A stretch of 64,000 bases of DNA from Yunchengibacter salinarum (GTDB lineage: Bacteria > Pseudomonadota > Alphaproteobacteria > Sphingomonadales > Kordiimonadaceae). The stretch lies in contig NZ_JBBJLN010000001.1 of the NCBI RefSeq assembly GCF_037658235.1, forward strand, positions 186,001-250,000, written 5' to 3'. This document shows, piece after piece, positions 1 through 8,440 of the stretch; the first letter of the stretch is position 1, and every line of letters starts with the position of its first letter. A program made the translations under genes and the position numbers. Under the pieces are notes generated by a model. That model searched no databases and had not been told where the DNA came from. It saw nothing but the letters and a program-made list of their open reading frames with translations.

Positions 1-1
1 G

Positions 2-517
2 ATCCGCACCCTTCAGGCGCGCGGCCTGCCCGTGCAGCCCCTGATCGTCGGCGAGGGGCCGGAACGGGCACGCCTTCAGGAACAATTGCCCGATGCGATC
101 TTTACCGGCTTCCTGGACGGCGCGGCACTGGGCCGGGCCTATGCCTCCAGCGACATATTCTTCAATGCCAGCGTCACGGAAACCTTCGGCAATGTGACAC
201 TGGAAGCCATGGCCAGCGGCTGTGTGCCGGTCTGCGCCAATGCCACCGGCAGCCGCACGCTGGTGACCCATGATGAAAACGGCCTGCTGGTGGACGGTCA
301 GAACGTGGCCGGTTTCGCCGATGCCATTGCCTGCCTGATCCGCAACCCCGATGAGCGCGCCGCCATGGCCGCGGCATCGCTGGAAAAGGCGGCGCCCTAC
401 GCCTGGGATCAGGTTCTCGCGAGCCTGCTTGACCGCTATGAAGCCGTGTTGAAGGCATCGCACCGCCATACGGCAGCACCGGGCGCAACCACCGATCCGG
501 CCCGGCGCGCCGGGTGA
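2..517 (+). CDS. Glycosyltransferase family 4 (GT-B), C-terminal part
   Basis: The reading frame is open from the window edge, so the N-terminal acceptor domain is missing. The remaining 172 codons are the C-terminal nucleotide-sugar domain of a GT4 enzyme. The fragment starts with the strand ending in the V-G-E-G-P turn and carries the E-x7-E motif (ETFGNVTLE, near nt 179-205), followed by the small-residue run MASGCVPVCA that contacts the sugar donor. This family moves a sugar from a nucleotide donor to a lipid or glycan acceptor in the cytoplasm. The next gene (22 bp on) is a flippase-like membrane protein, so an envelope glycolipid role is plausible, but the sugar and acceptor are unknown. 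Confidence 0.85.
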   Translation: MRTLQARGLPVQPLIVGEGPERARLQEQLPDAIFTGFLDGAALGRAYASSDIFFNASVTETFGNVTLEAMASGCVPVCANATGSRTLVTHDENGLLVDGQNVAGFADAIACLIRNPDERAAMAAASLEKAAPYAWDQVLASLLDRYEAVLKASHRHTAAPGATTDPARRAG

Positions 518-539
518 TGGCACCACATATCACGGGCAT

Positions 540-1532
540 ATGACCATGACGATCTTTCCGCCGCGAAACCCCAACCGGGCGCCAGCACCCCCGCTGACAC
601 AGCGCCTGCGCGGCCTGATGGACCGGCCCGGCGCGCGGCTGGCGCTGCGCGTGGTGCAAGTGGCCTTCGTGCTCGGCGTAAGCCTCTATCTGATGCACCG
701 GCTGACGGAAATCGGCTGGGGCCGGGTCTGGCAGTCATTGCCCACACAGCCACTTTATTACCTGTTTTTCATCGGCTTTTTCTTTTCCATCCCGCTGGCG
801 GAAATGCTGATCTTCCGGCTGATCTGGCAACGCCCCATGGCCCGGCGCTTCCCGCTGTTCGTGCGGAAAAGGGTCTATAATCTGGCGGTGCTGAGCTATT
901 CGGGTGATGCCTTCCTCGCTCTGTGGGCACACCGCCACCTGAACCTGAAGGGCCGCAGCGCCATCGCCACGGTGAAGGACAGCGCCATATTGTCGGCGCT
1001 CGCCTCCAACGGGTTCACCCTGCTGCTGCTCGGCCTGTTCTTTCTGACCGGGCAGTTGAACACGCTGCTGGCCGCGGATGGCGACCTGTCCTTTTATATC
1101 GGCATCGCGGTGGCCCTGACCCTGGTGCTGGTGCCGCTGGTGGTGACATTCCGGGGGCGCATCTTCTCGCTCGGCGGGCGGCTGGTGCGCACGGTCTTCC
1201 TGATCCACCTGGCCCGGCTGGTGGCGCAGCTTGGCCTTCAGGTGGCCATGTGGTGGGTGGTCCTGCCGGACGTGCCGGTGCTGACCTGGCTCATCTTCCT
1301 GACGGCCCAACTGGTGGTGACCCGGATTCCCTTCCTGCCCAATACGGACCTGATCTTTCTGGGGCTGGGGCTGTCGCTGGGCAGCTATGTGGACGCGCCG
1401 GAAGCCACCGTGGCGGGCATGTTCCTGGCCGCCGGGGCGCTGTCACAGGTCTTCAATGTGGCCGCCTATGTGCTAACATCCGTGCCCGATCCAACAGGGT
1501 ATGAGCCCACCCCCGCAAAGGCCACCCGATAA
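540..1532 (+). CDS. Polytopic membrane protein, LPG-synthase TM-region/flippase-like
   Basis: A 330-residue protein with several long hydrophobic segments (about residues 35-55, 72-95, 155-180, 185-210, 215-245 and 285-305) linked by short basic loops, and no soluble catalytic domain. The pattern resembles the lysylphosphatidylglycerol-synthase transmembrane region (UPF0104/flippase-like) family. It lies between a GT4 enzyme and the LPS exporter genes lptF-lptG on the same strand, with only 12 bp to lptF, which suggests an envelope-lipid job. The start is ATG at 540; a second ATG at 546 is possible because neither has a strong ribosome site. Substrate is not predictable. Confidence 0.6.
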   Translation: MTMTIFPPRNPNRAPAPPLTQRLRGLMDRPGARLALRVVQVAFVLGVSLYLMHRLTEIGWGRVWQSLPTQPLYYLFFIGFFFSIPLAEMLIFRLIWQRPMARRFPLFVRKRVYNLAVLSYSGDAFLALWAHRHLNLKGRSAIATVKDSAILSALASNGFTLLLLGLFFLTGQLNTLLAADGDLSFYIGIAVALTLVLVPLVVTFRGRIFSLGGRLVRTVFLIHLARLVAQLGLQVAMWWVVLPDVPVLTWLIFLTAQLVVTRIPFLPNTDLIFLGLGLSLGSYVDAPEATVAGMFLAAGALSQVFNVAAYVLTSVPDPTGYEPTPAKATR

Positions 1533-1544
1533 GGCCGGAACCAC

Positions 1545-2840
1545 ATGGCTGACAGACACGCGCCTTCCCCGGATGCCGCACAGGACCGGAACACCGCACA
1601 GGGCACCCCACACGGTCAGCGGCTCGCCGGATGGCTGATTCCGGGTGCCGTGGACCGCTATCTGATGCGTTCCGCGCTGACCCCGCTGGCGCTGACCCTG
1701 CTGGTGGCGGCCCTGTTGCTGATTCTGGAACAGATGCTGCGGCTGCTGGATTTCGTGCTGGTGGAAAACGGCCCGGTGGATGTGGTGTGGAAGATGCTGG
1801 CCTTTCTGGTGCCGCACTATCTGGCCCTGGCGCTGCCGCTGGCGCTGTTTCTGGGCATCGTGCTGGCAGTGCGGCGGCTGGCCCTGTCCAGCGAACTGGA
1901 TGCCATGGCGGCCACCGGGCTGTCCCCCTGGCGGCTGATGCGCCCCTTCATGATCCTGGCGCTGGGCATGATGGCGGTGAATCTGCTGCTGCTGGCCTAT
2001 GTGAAGCCCTATGCCCAATATGGCTATCACCAACTGCGCTTCGAATTGCAGGCGGGTATGCTGGGCGCGCGGGTGCCGGTGGGGCGCTTCATGCAGGTGG
2101 CGGACGGGGTAACGCTGAAGATCGGCGCCCTGGAAGACGGCGGCAAGCAGATGCGGGACCTGTTCGTCTCCTATGAAGGGGCAAGCGATCTGCGCTCCAC
2201 CTTCACTGCCAGGCGGGGCCGCTTTATGGTGGACACGGACAGGGACACCCTGTTGCTGCGGCTGGAGGAGGGGCGGCAAATGGTGGTGACCCCCGGCGCC
2301 CGGCTGCCCGGCGTGCTCAATTTCCAACAACAGGACCTGACCATTCCCCTGCCGCCGGAAACCGCCTTTCGCGCCCGCGGCGGGCAGGAGCGGGAAGCCA
2401 CCCTGCCGGAACTGGCGCGTATGCTGTTCCTGCCGGGCGAAGCGCCGAGCGACGATCTGGGCGCTTTCCGGGCCAGTTTTCATTTCCGCCTGATCCACAC
2501 CCTGACCTTCCTGCCGCTGCCGTTTCTGGCCTTTGCGGCGGGGGTTACACGGCCCCGCGCCCCCGGCATGGCGGGGCCGGTGCTGGGGTTGGCGGCGGTT
2601 ATTCTGTATCATGAGCTTCTGGAAGAATGGGCGGAGGCACAGGTGGCCCATGACGGGGCCTCGCCCTTTCTGGTGATGTGGCCCCTGCTGGCCGCTTTCA
2701 GCCTGCTGGCGCTGTGGCGCTTTTACCGGCTGGCGGAAATTCCCGGCAGTCTTGGCCCCAGCGCGCTGGATCGCCTGCTTGGCCGCCTGCGTCGCCGTAT
2801 ACGGGCACTGGCGCGTCTCTATCGCCGGGGGCGGCCATGA
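1545..2840 (+). CDS. lptF: LPS export ABC transporter permease LptF
   Basis: A 431-residue YjgP/YjgQ-family permease. It has N-terminal membrane segments (about 45-65 and 85-115), the family region around SSELDAMAATGLSPWRLM (coupling helix to the LptB ATPase), a periplasmic beta-jellyroll-like middle (about 165-290) and C-terminal membrane helices (about 310-400). LptF and LptG form the inner-membrane half of the LptB2FG machine that extracts LPS and feeds it to LptC. The stop overlaps the lptG start (ATGA), so the pair is translationally coupled. The first ~25 residues before the first helix are polar and the start could lie slightly further in. Confidence 0.9.
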   Translation: MADRHAPSPDAAQDRNTAQGTPHGQRLAGWLIPGAVDRYLMRSALTPLALTLLVAALLLILEQMLRLLDFVLVENGPVDVVWKMLAFLVPHYLALALPLALFLGIVLAVRRLALSSELDAMAATGLSPWRLMRPFMILALGMMAVNLLLLAYVKPYAQYGYHQLRFELQAGMLGARVPVGRFMQVADGVTLKIGALEDGGKQMRDLFVSYEGASDLRSTFTARRGRFMVDTDRDTLLLRLEEGRQMVVTPGARLPGVLNFQQQDLTIPLPPETAFRARGGQEREATLPELARMLFLPGEAPSDDLGAFRASFHFRLIHTLTFLPLPFLAFAAGVTRPRAPGMAGPVLGLAAVILYHELLEEWAEAQVAHDGASPFLVMWPLLAAFSLLALWRFYRLAEIPGSLGPSALDRLLGRLRRRIRALARLYRRGRP

Positions 2841-3985
2841 CGGATACACCCACATGTGCCACCGACCGCCCGATCGGCCCGCTAAGGCAATGCCTGCGTT
2901 TTCTGATTCCGTCGCGCACGCTGGCCGGAACGCTGATGCGCCACTTCGCCGGACGGGTGGCCCTGCTGCTGCTGACACTGGTGGTGGTGCTGCAATCGCT
3001 GGATCTGCTGAACCGATCCGACGACATTCTGGCATCCGGCGCGGGCAGCGAAGCACTGCTGCGCTATGTGCGCCTGCGCCTGCCAGAACTGATCAGCCAG
3101 TTCACGCCCTTTGCGGTCTTGCTGGCCAGTCTGTTCAGCCTGGCCGGTCTGGCACAGTCGAGCGAAATCACGGTCATGCGGGCCACCGGGCTGACCCCCA
3201 CGCGCATCCTGATGCCGTTCCTGCTGGTGGCGCTGGGGGTGGCGGCGCTGCACATGCTGTTTCACGATCAGGTCACGGTGCCCGCATCGCGCACCCTGGC
3301 CCATTGGCAGGATCAGGAATATGCCATGGATGGCCCCGATCCGTCGGACACCGCCACCGATGTCTGGCTGGACGACGGGCACCGCATCGTACAGGCAGAA
3401 GGTGTCACACCCCTGATGGGCCGGGTCCTGATGCAGACCGTCACCGTGTTCCGGCGCGGCGCGGACGGCCTGCTGGATGAAAGCCTGAAGGCCGATCTGG
3501 CGATCCGGGAAAATGGCCGCTGGACCCTGTATAATGTGCGCCGCTTCGACCTGGCCGACCACCGCATGGTCACGCAGGAAACCGCCCCGCTGACCTTCAA
3601 CCTGCCGGAAGACCAGCTTTTCGCCCGGCTGGATCGCCCGGCCCATCTGGGCCTGGGGCGCCTGTGGCAAAGCATCAACGCGCTGGAAAGCGCCGGCGTG
3701 GCCGCCTTTTCGCTGAAAACCGCCCTGATTCACCGGATCGCCCAGCCCCTGGCCGCGCTGGTCATGCCCCTGCTCGCCGCCTTTGTGGGCTTTTCCATGC
3801 CCCGGCGCGGGGGCCGCATTCTGCGCGTGGTGGCGGGGCTCGGCCTGGGTTTTGGCTATTTCGTGCTGGACAGTACCCTGCTGGCGCTGGGCACCATGGG
3901 GGTGGCGCCATCCATGCTGGCGGGGGCGGGGGCAACCCTCGTCTTCTTCCTGATCGGCGCCAGCATCACCGTGCGCGCCCACTGA
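2837..3985 (+). CDS. lptG: LPS export ABC transporter permease LptG
   Basis: A 382-residue partner of LptF. The start ATG at 2837 overlaps the lptF stop by 4 nt; a longer in-frame extension upstream would overlap lptF heavily and is rejected. It shows the same architecture: membrane helices at about 40-60 and 85-115, the coupling segment SSEITVMRATGLTPTRILMP (about 112-131), a periplasmic domain, then three C-terminal helices ending in a glycine-rich segment. With LptF it forms the channel through which LPS leaves the outer leaflet of the inner membrane. A Gram-negative LPS-producing organism is implied. Confidence 0.9.
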   Translation: MTDTPTCATDRPIGPLRQCLRFLIPSRTLAGTLMRHFAGRVALLLLTLVVVLQSLDLLNRSDDILASGAGSEALLRYVRLRLPELISQFTPFAVLLASLFSLAGLAQSSEITVMRATGLTPTRILMPFLLVALGVAALHMLFHDQVTVPASRTLAHWQDQEYAMDGPDPSDTATDVWLDDGHRIVQAEGVTPLMGRVLMQTVTVFRRGADGLLDESLKADLAIRENGRWTLYNVRRFDLADHRMVTQETAPLTFNLPEDQLFARLDRPAHLGLGRLWQSINALESAGVAAFSLKTALIHRIAQPLAALVMPLLAAFVGFSMPRRGGRILRVVAGLGLGFGYFVLDSTLLALGTMGVAPSMLAGAGATLVFFLIGASITVRAH

Positions 3986-4076
3986 TTTCGCGCCTTCATG
4001 CGCCCCGCCCCTTTCCTTGGGCGCCGCTTTTGCCTAGGCTCTTCCGCAATCGATTTCAGGCACAAGGATGCGCGCC

Positions 4077-5777
4077 ATGATGAAACACGCCCTGACCCTC
4101 GCCGCCCTGACGGGCCTTTTGACCGCCTGCGACGGCAATCAGACCGGCGACAGTGACAGCAGCCACAAAACCGAAAAGGCCGGGCAGCAGGCCGAGACGG
4201 ACTTCAAGCCCGCCATCAGCGCGGACGATCTGGACCGCCACACCAGAACCCTGGCCAGCGACGCCTTTGGCGGCCGCCCGCCCAGCGGCCCGGCGGCGGA
4301 AAAAACCGTGCAATATCTGACCGACCAGTTCCAGCGGCTCGGCCTCAGCCCCACCTTTGGCGACAGCTACACCCAGACCGTGCCCCTTGTCTCCATCACC
4401 GCCGCGGGGGATGCCACGCTTGACGTGACCGGCGCGGACACGCCCCTTTCCTATCAATACGGAAACGAAATGATGGTGTGGACCACCCGTGTGGTGGAAC
4501 AGGCCGCGATCGAGGACAGCGAGCTGGTTTTCGTGGGCTATGGCATCGACGCCCCGGAATATGGCTGGAACGACTATGCAGGCCTGGACATGACGGGCAA
4601 GACCGCCGTGATCCTGGTCAATGATCCCGGTTTCGCCACACAGGACCCGAACGTGTTCAACGGCAATGCCATGACCTATTATGGCCGCTGGACCTACAAA
4701 TATGAGGAAGCCGCCCGGCAGGGCGCCGACGGCGCCATCATCATCCACGAAACCGCCCCGGCCTCCTATGGCTGGTCAGTGGTGGAAAATAGCTGGTCCG
4801 GCCCACAGTTCGATCTGGTGCGGGAAGACAAGAACATGTCCCGCGTGGCGATCGAGGGCTGGGTACAGAAATTCGTCGCCGAGGAAATGTTCGAAAAGGC
4901 GGGGCTGGATTATGAGGGCCTGAAGAAAGCCGCCTCCAAACCCGGCTTCATTCCGGTGAATATGGGCCTCAAGGCATCCGTCGGCGTGAACAACACGCTG
5001 GAACGCTCGCAGACGGTCAATGTGGCGGCCACCCTTGAAGGCGCCGAACGGCCTCAAGAACAGGTGATCTACACCGCCCACTGGGACCATCTGGGCACCG
5101 GCCCCGCGGTGGACGGGGACACCATCTATAACGGCGCGCGGGACAATGCCTCCGGCGTGGCGGGCGTGCTGGAAATCGCCGAGCGCATGGCCACGCGGGA
5201 CAGCCGGTCGGCTCGATCCGTCACCTTCCTGCTGGTGGGCGCGGAAGAACAGGGCCTGCTGGGCGCCTATCATTATGCCGCCAACCCCGCCTTCCCCCTG
5301 GCGAAAACCGCAGCCCTGCTGAACACGGACGTGCTGTTGCCGCTGGGGGAGACAAAAGACGTGACCGTGATCGGGCGCGGCTCCAGCAACCTTGAAGACA
5401 CCCTGCAGGAAGCGGTGAACGCACAGGGCCGCACCATCAGCCCCTATCCCAACCCGGAACAGGGCTTCTATTTCCGATCCGATCACTTCGCCTTCGCCAA
5501 GAAAGGCGTGCCCGCGCTTTATCTGGATACCGGCACCGAACACGCGGAAAAAGGCGCCGAATACATGACGGAACAGAAGGCGCATTATGTCTCGGACCTG
5601 TATCACACACCCTTCGACGAATGGCAGCCCGGCTGGGACTGGACCGGCGCGGTCATGGACCTGGAAGCCATGGAACAGGTGGGCTGGCGCGTGGCCAACA
5701 GCGCGGACTGGCCGGAATGGCGAGCCGGCAACCCGTTCAAGGCGGCCCGTCAGCAAAGCGCGGCCCAGCGGCAATGA
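4077..5777 (+). CDS. M28-family zinc aminopeptidase, predicted lipoprotein
   Basis: About 566 residues with an N-terminal signal and a lipobox (L-L-T-A-C), so probably anchored in the envelope. A protease-associated (PA)-type insert spans roughly residues 130-260. The peptidase domain follows with the expected dinuclear-zinc set: H335 (HWDHLG), D356 (DNASG), E390/E391 (GAEEQG), D418 (NTD) and H470 (RSDHF). M28 enzymes remove N-terminal residues from peptides. The start at 4077 is preferred over ATG 4068 because AAGG lies 9 nt upstream of it but directly abuts 4068. It stands alone between lptG and purU. Confidence 0.85.
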   Translation: MMKHALTLAALTGLLTACDGNQTGDSDSSHKTEKAGQQAETDFKPAISADDLDRHTRTLASDAFGGRPPSGPAAEKTVQYLTDQFQRLGLSPTFGDSYTQTVPLVSITAAGDATLDVTGADTPLSYQYGNEMMVWTTRVVEQAAIEDSELVFVGYGIDAPEYGWNDYAGLDMTGKTAVILVNDPGFATQDPNVFNGNAMTYYGRWTYKYEEAARQGADGAIIIHETAPASYGWSVVENSWSGPQFDLVREDKNMSRVAIEGWVQKFVAEEMFEKAGLDYEGLKKAASKPGFIPVNMGLKASVGVNNTLERSQTVNVAATLEGAERPQEQVIYTAHWDHLGTGPAVDGDTIYNGARDNASGVAGVLEIAERMATRDSRSARSVTFLLVGAEEQGLLGAYHYAANPAFPLAKTAALLNTDVLLPLGETKDVTVIGRGSSNLEDTLQEAVNAQGRTISPYPNPEQGFYFRSDHFAFAKKGVPALYLDTGTEHAEKGAEYMTEQKAHYVSDLYHTPFDEWQPGWDWTGAVMDLEAMEQVGWRVANSADWPEWRAGNPFKAARQQSAAQRQ

Positions 5778-5784
5778 TCCCGCA

Positions 5785-5820
5785 CCGGTCGGGCGGGGCT
5801 TGCAGGCACCGCCCGACCGG
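5785..5820. repeat. Perfect 12-bp inverted repeat after the M28 peptidase gene
   Basis: The arms CCGGTCGGGCGG (5785-5796) and CCGCCCGACCGG (5809-5820) pair perfectly around a 12-nt loop, 8 bp after the peptidase stop. There is no T-run on the plus side (GCTAGACC follows), so it is not a classical intrinsic terminator. It could block 3' exonucleases or assist termination. Confidence 0.6.
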
Positions 5821-5902
5821 GCTAGACCCCAACACCTGAACAATCCCGAACAATGACCGCGCCCGGCCCCGCCCATGGGCGCGCGCCATAAGGTACACCC
5901 GC

Positions 5903-6772
5903 ATGACCCAAAAAGCTGATACACAGCATGTTCTGGTGGCCCACTGCCCCGACAGCGCAGGCATTTCCGCCGATGTAACCGGCTTTCTCGCGCGGCACGG
6001 GGCCTTCATCACCGATACCCAGTCCTTTGGCTGCCCGGTCAGCAAGCGCTTTTTCATGCGCATCGTCTTTCGCGCCAATGACGGGCGCACGCTGGACAGC
6101 GACAGCCTGAAGGAGGATTTCGGCGCCCTCGCCCGGCGCCGGGACATGGCTTGGCAGATGGTCCGGGCCGACCGTCCGGCGCGCACGGTGATCGCGGTCT
6201 CCCGATCCAGCCACTGCCTGAACAATCTGCTGCACCGCTGGCATCTGGGCACCCTGCCCATCGATATTGCCGCCGTGGTCTCCAACCATGAGGACTGCCG
6301 GGCGCTGGTGGAATGGTACGGCCTGCGCTTCGAGCACCTGCCCGTGACCCCCGATACCCGATCCGAACAGGAAGCCCGCTTCAAGGCCGTGATCGACGAG
6401 GCGGACGCCGAACTGGTGGTGCTGGCGCGCTATATGCAAATCCTGTCGGATCGCTTCGCCGCCACGCTGGAAGGCCGCTGCATCAACATTCACCACAGCT
6501 TCCTGCCCGGTTTCAAGGGCGCCAAGCCCTATCATCAGGCATATCGGCGCGGCGTGAAGATCATCGGCGCCACCGCCCATTATGTAACCGCCGATCTGGA
6601 TGAAGGCCCCATCATCGAGCAGGAGGTGGAACGGGTGGATCACACCATGACCCCCGAACAACTGGTGGACATTGGCCGCGATATCGAAAGCCGTGTGCTT
6701 GTGCGCGCCGTGCGCTGGCACGCCCAACACCGCATCCTGCCCAATAACGACCGCACCGTGGTGTTTAAATAG
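5903..6772 (+). CDS. purU: Formyltetrahydrofolate deformylase
   Basis: A 289-residue protein with an N-terminal ACT domain (about 8-85) and a C-terminal formyltransferase-like hydrolase domain. It hydrolyses 10-formyl-THF to formate and THF, balancing one-carbon units. The catalytic region is clear: NIHHSFLPGF (Asn and His of the formyltransferase active site) followed by GATAHYVTADLDEGPII, which contains the conserved Asp. Length matches the family. Start ATG 5903 has a weak AAGG 10 nt upstream. It is monocistronic here, followed by a repeat array. Confidence 0.95.
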   Translation: MTQKADTQHVLVAHCPDSAGISADVTGFLARHGAFITDTQSFGCPVSKRFFMRIVFRANDGRTLDSDSLKEDFGALARRRDMAWQMVRADRPARTVIAVSRSSHCLNNLLHRWHLGTLPIDIAAVVSNHEDCRALVEWYGLRFEHLPVTPDTRSEQEARFKAVIDEADAELVVLARYMQILSDRFAATLEGRCINIHHSFLPGFKGAKPYHQAYRRGVKIIGATAHYVTADLDEGPIIEQEVERVDHTMTPEQLVDIGRDIESRVLVRAVRWHAQHRILPNNDRTVVFK

Positions 6773-6787
6773 GGGGGCTCTGTTTAT

Positions 6788-7059
6788 CGCTCACGCAAGC
6801 GCGCTGTCGCGCGCGCTCCGCGGGGGCGCGGCACTGGCCGCGGGCCACGCTTGTGGCCTCCGCTCATCCAGCAAAGGCGGGATGGCGGTAGAGGGGACTG
6901 TTCCGCTCACGCAAGCGTGCTAAGCACGCGCTCCGCGGGGGCGCCGCAGGGGCGGCGGGGCGCGGTCGCGCGCTTTTGTTACTTTACCGCTCACGCTTGT
7001 TCGCTGGCGCTCACCGCTCCGCGAGGGCGCCGCAGGGGCGGCGGGGCGCGGTCGCGCCC
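6788..7059 (+). repeat. Structured repeat array A (three units) between convergent genes
   Basis: Three head-to-tail copies of a GC-rich composite repeat at about 6788-6858, 6904-6972 and 6988-7059. Each begins CGCTCACGC and contains three hairpins in order. H1 is GCGCGC-TGTC-GCGCGC in copy 1 but GCGTGC-TAA-GCACGC in copy 2; copy 3 is degenerate here. H3 is GCGGC-ACTG-GCCGC in copy 1 and GCCGC-AGGG-GCGGC in copies 2 and 3. H2 is GGCCAC-GCTT-GTGGCC in copy 1 and GCGCGGTCGCGC in copies 2 and 3. Copy 1 is followed by a tail module (6859-6895, TCATCCAGC...GCGGGATGGCGG). The array fills the space between purU (+) and a minus-strand gene. I see no gene in 6773-7109. The same unit recurs at 33.5 and 61 kb. 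Confidence 0.85.
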
Positions 7060-7109
7060 GTCGGATAGGTCCGGGGCGTGGCGGCGGAGGCGCGGATGGC
7101 TTTTTCGGG

Positions 7110-7778
7110 CTAGATCATGACGGTGCCGGAGCGCTGCTTTTGCAGGGGGGTGGGGGTGCGCTGGCTGTCGCCGGGTTTTTCCACGCTCAGCACCCGCCAG
7201 ATGCTTTCCCGCTGCCCACGGCGCACATGGGATTTGAGCACCATGGCCAGGGCCGGGGCATAATAAAGCTGCTGCCTGACGATCCGGGTGCCGGACGCAT
7301 CGCTATAGCTGTTGGAAACGCGCACCCGGAACACCTCGTGCGGGCCGGACTTGAGCATGATCTGCTCCTTGCCCGCCACCTCCACCAGCAGGCGGGCATC
7401 GAACCGGCGCCCCTGATCCACCAGCAGCAGGGCGCCGGTCAGTTCCGCCCGCTTGCCCACGCTCAGCGGAAACAGGGCTTCCAGCCGCTCCTGCGGCACA
7501 TCCAGTTCGAACTGATGGCCCCGTTCGGTGCCCCCCACGGTGATCAGGCCGCGATAGCGCAAACGGCTTTGAATCGGCTCACCCCGCCAGTGCACTTCCG
7601 TGCGCACCAGCTTGCCCACCACATCGGTCACATGGGAGACCAGTTGCAGCCCGTCCCGCAGGACCACCGCACGGGTGCCCGGTTCCACAGGCGGTCGGGC
7701 GGGCACCTGCGGGCCCGGATCGCAGGCCCATAACATGGGGCACAGCAGCACAAGGCACGCAAGAACGTGTTTGCTCAC
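7110..7778 (-). CDS. Predicted lipoprotein of unknown function
   Basis: About 222 residues. It starts with a hydrophobic signal and a lipobox-like L-W-A-C, and the mature part is beta-rich and polar with no motif I recognise. It has the general look of a DUF3108-like or LPS-assembly-associated beta-sheet protein, but that is only impression. The GTG at 7778 is chosen because GGAGG (minus strand, 7788-7784) lies 5 nt upstream; the GTG at 7784 would overlap that site. It stands alone and ends at repeat array A. Exported envelope protein is as far as I would go. Confidence 0.65.
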   Translation of the reverse strand: MSKHVLACLVLLCPMLWACDPGPQVPARPPVEPGTRAVVLRDGLQLVSHVTDVVGKLVRTEVHWRGEPIQSRLRYRGLITVGGTERGHQFELDVPQERLEALFPLSVGKRAELTGALLLVDQGRRFDARLLVEVAGKEQIMLKSGPHEVFRVRVSNSYSDASGTRIVRQQLYYAPALAMVLKSHVRRGQRESIWRVLSVEKPGDSQRTPTPLQKQRSGTVMI

Positions 7779-7876
7779 TCCCACCTCCGAATCCCGAAAA
7801 ACGGGTGATACCCCGAACAGCGCCCTTTCGTTCAGGCGCCAGAGCGCAGCCTACGCCACGCGACGCGGCCAGACAA

Positions 7877-8395
7877 CTAAGCCTTCGTCAAAGACTTCGG
7901 CGTAACGAACCGCACCAGATGGCCGCTGCCCAGGCGGGGCGGGGCGTCCGCCGGGTCGAACATCAGCTCCACCAGGCCGCCGGTGGGCAGCTTGGCCGCC
8001 AGTGAGCGCCGCAAAGCCGCGTCCCCGGACCCGGCCAATGATACGGCAAGATCATGCAGGCCCGGATTATGCCCCACCAGCATCAGCCGGTCCACATCGG
8101 GCGTGCGTTCGCCGATCAGGTCCAGCAAGGTGCGGGTGTCCGCCAGATAGAGGCGTGATTCCATATGCTGGGGCCAGGAAAAGCCGCCCGCTTCCACCAG
8201 CCGGTTCACGGTCTGCACCGCGCGCACGGCGGGGCTGACCAGCACCAGATCCGGCGCCAGCCCCACGCTGTGAAAATAGCGCCCCAGAAGCGCCGCCGCC
8301 GACCGCCCGCGGGCATTCAGGGGGCGTTCCTGATCGCTGAGGGTATAATCGCCCCAGTCGGATTTGGCATGGCGCAGAATATAAAGATGACGCAC
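7877..8395 (-). CDS. sixA: SixA-like histidine phosphatase
   Basis: A 172-residue member of the branch-2-like histidine phosphatase (phosphoglycerate-mutase) superfamily. The phosphohistidine loop is RHAKSDW at residues 8-14, the second Arg lies in SPAVRAVQT, and the second catalytic His is in LVGHNPG. SixA enzymes dephosphorylate phosphohistidine in HPt domains or PTS proteins; the partner here is unknown. The GTG start has GGGAG 8 nt upstream. It is divergent from the alpha/beta hydrolase that follows, with a 45-bp gap. Confidence 0.8.
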   Translation of the reverse strand: MRHLYILRHAKSDWGDYTLSDQERPLNARGRSAAALLGRYFHSVGLAPDLVLVSPAVRAVQTVNRLVEAGGFSWPQHMESRLYLADTRTLLDLIGERTPDVDRLMLVGHNPGLHDLAVSLAGSGDAALRRSLAAKLPTGGLVELMFDPADAPPRLGSGHLVRFVTPKSLTKA

Positions 8396-8440
8396 GCGCT
8401 GTCTCCCTCGCTTTCCTCATGCTAAGCTCGCCATGCACGC

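Noticed and set aside
4068..4076. ATG 4068 as start of the M28 peptidase
   Set aside because: AAGG directly abuts it, leaving no spacing; ATG 4077 gives a 9-nt spacing and a normal lipoprotein signal.
5785..5820. Intrinsic terminator after the M28 peptidase gene
   Set aside because: The stem is perfect but no T-run follows on either strand, so it is listed only as an inverted repeat.
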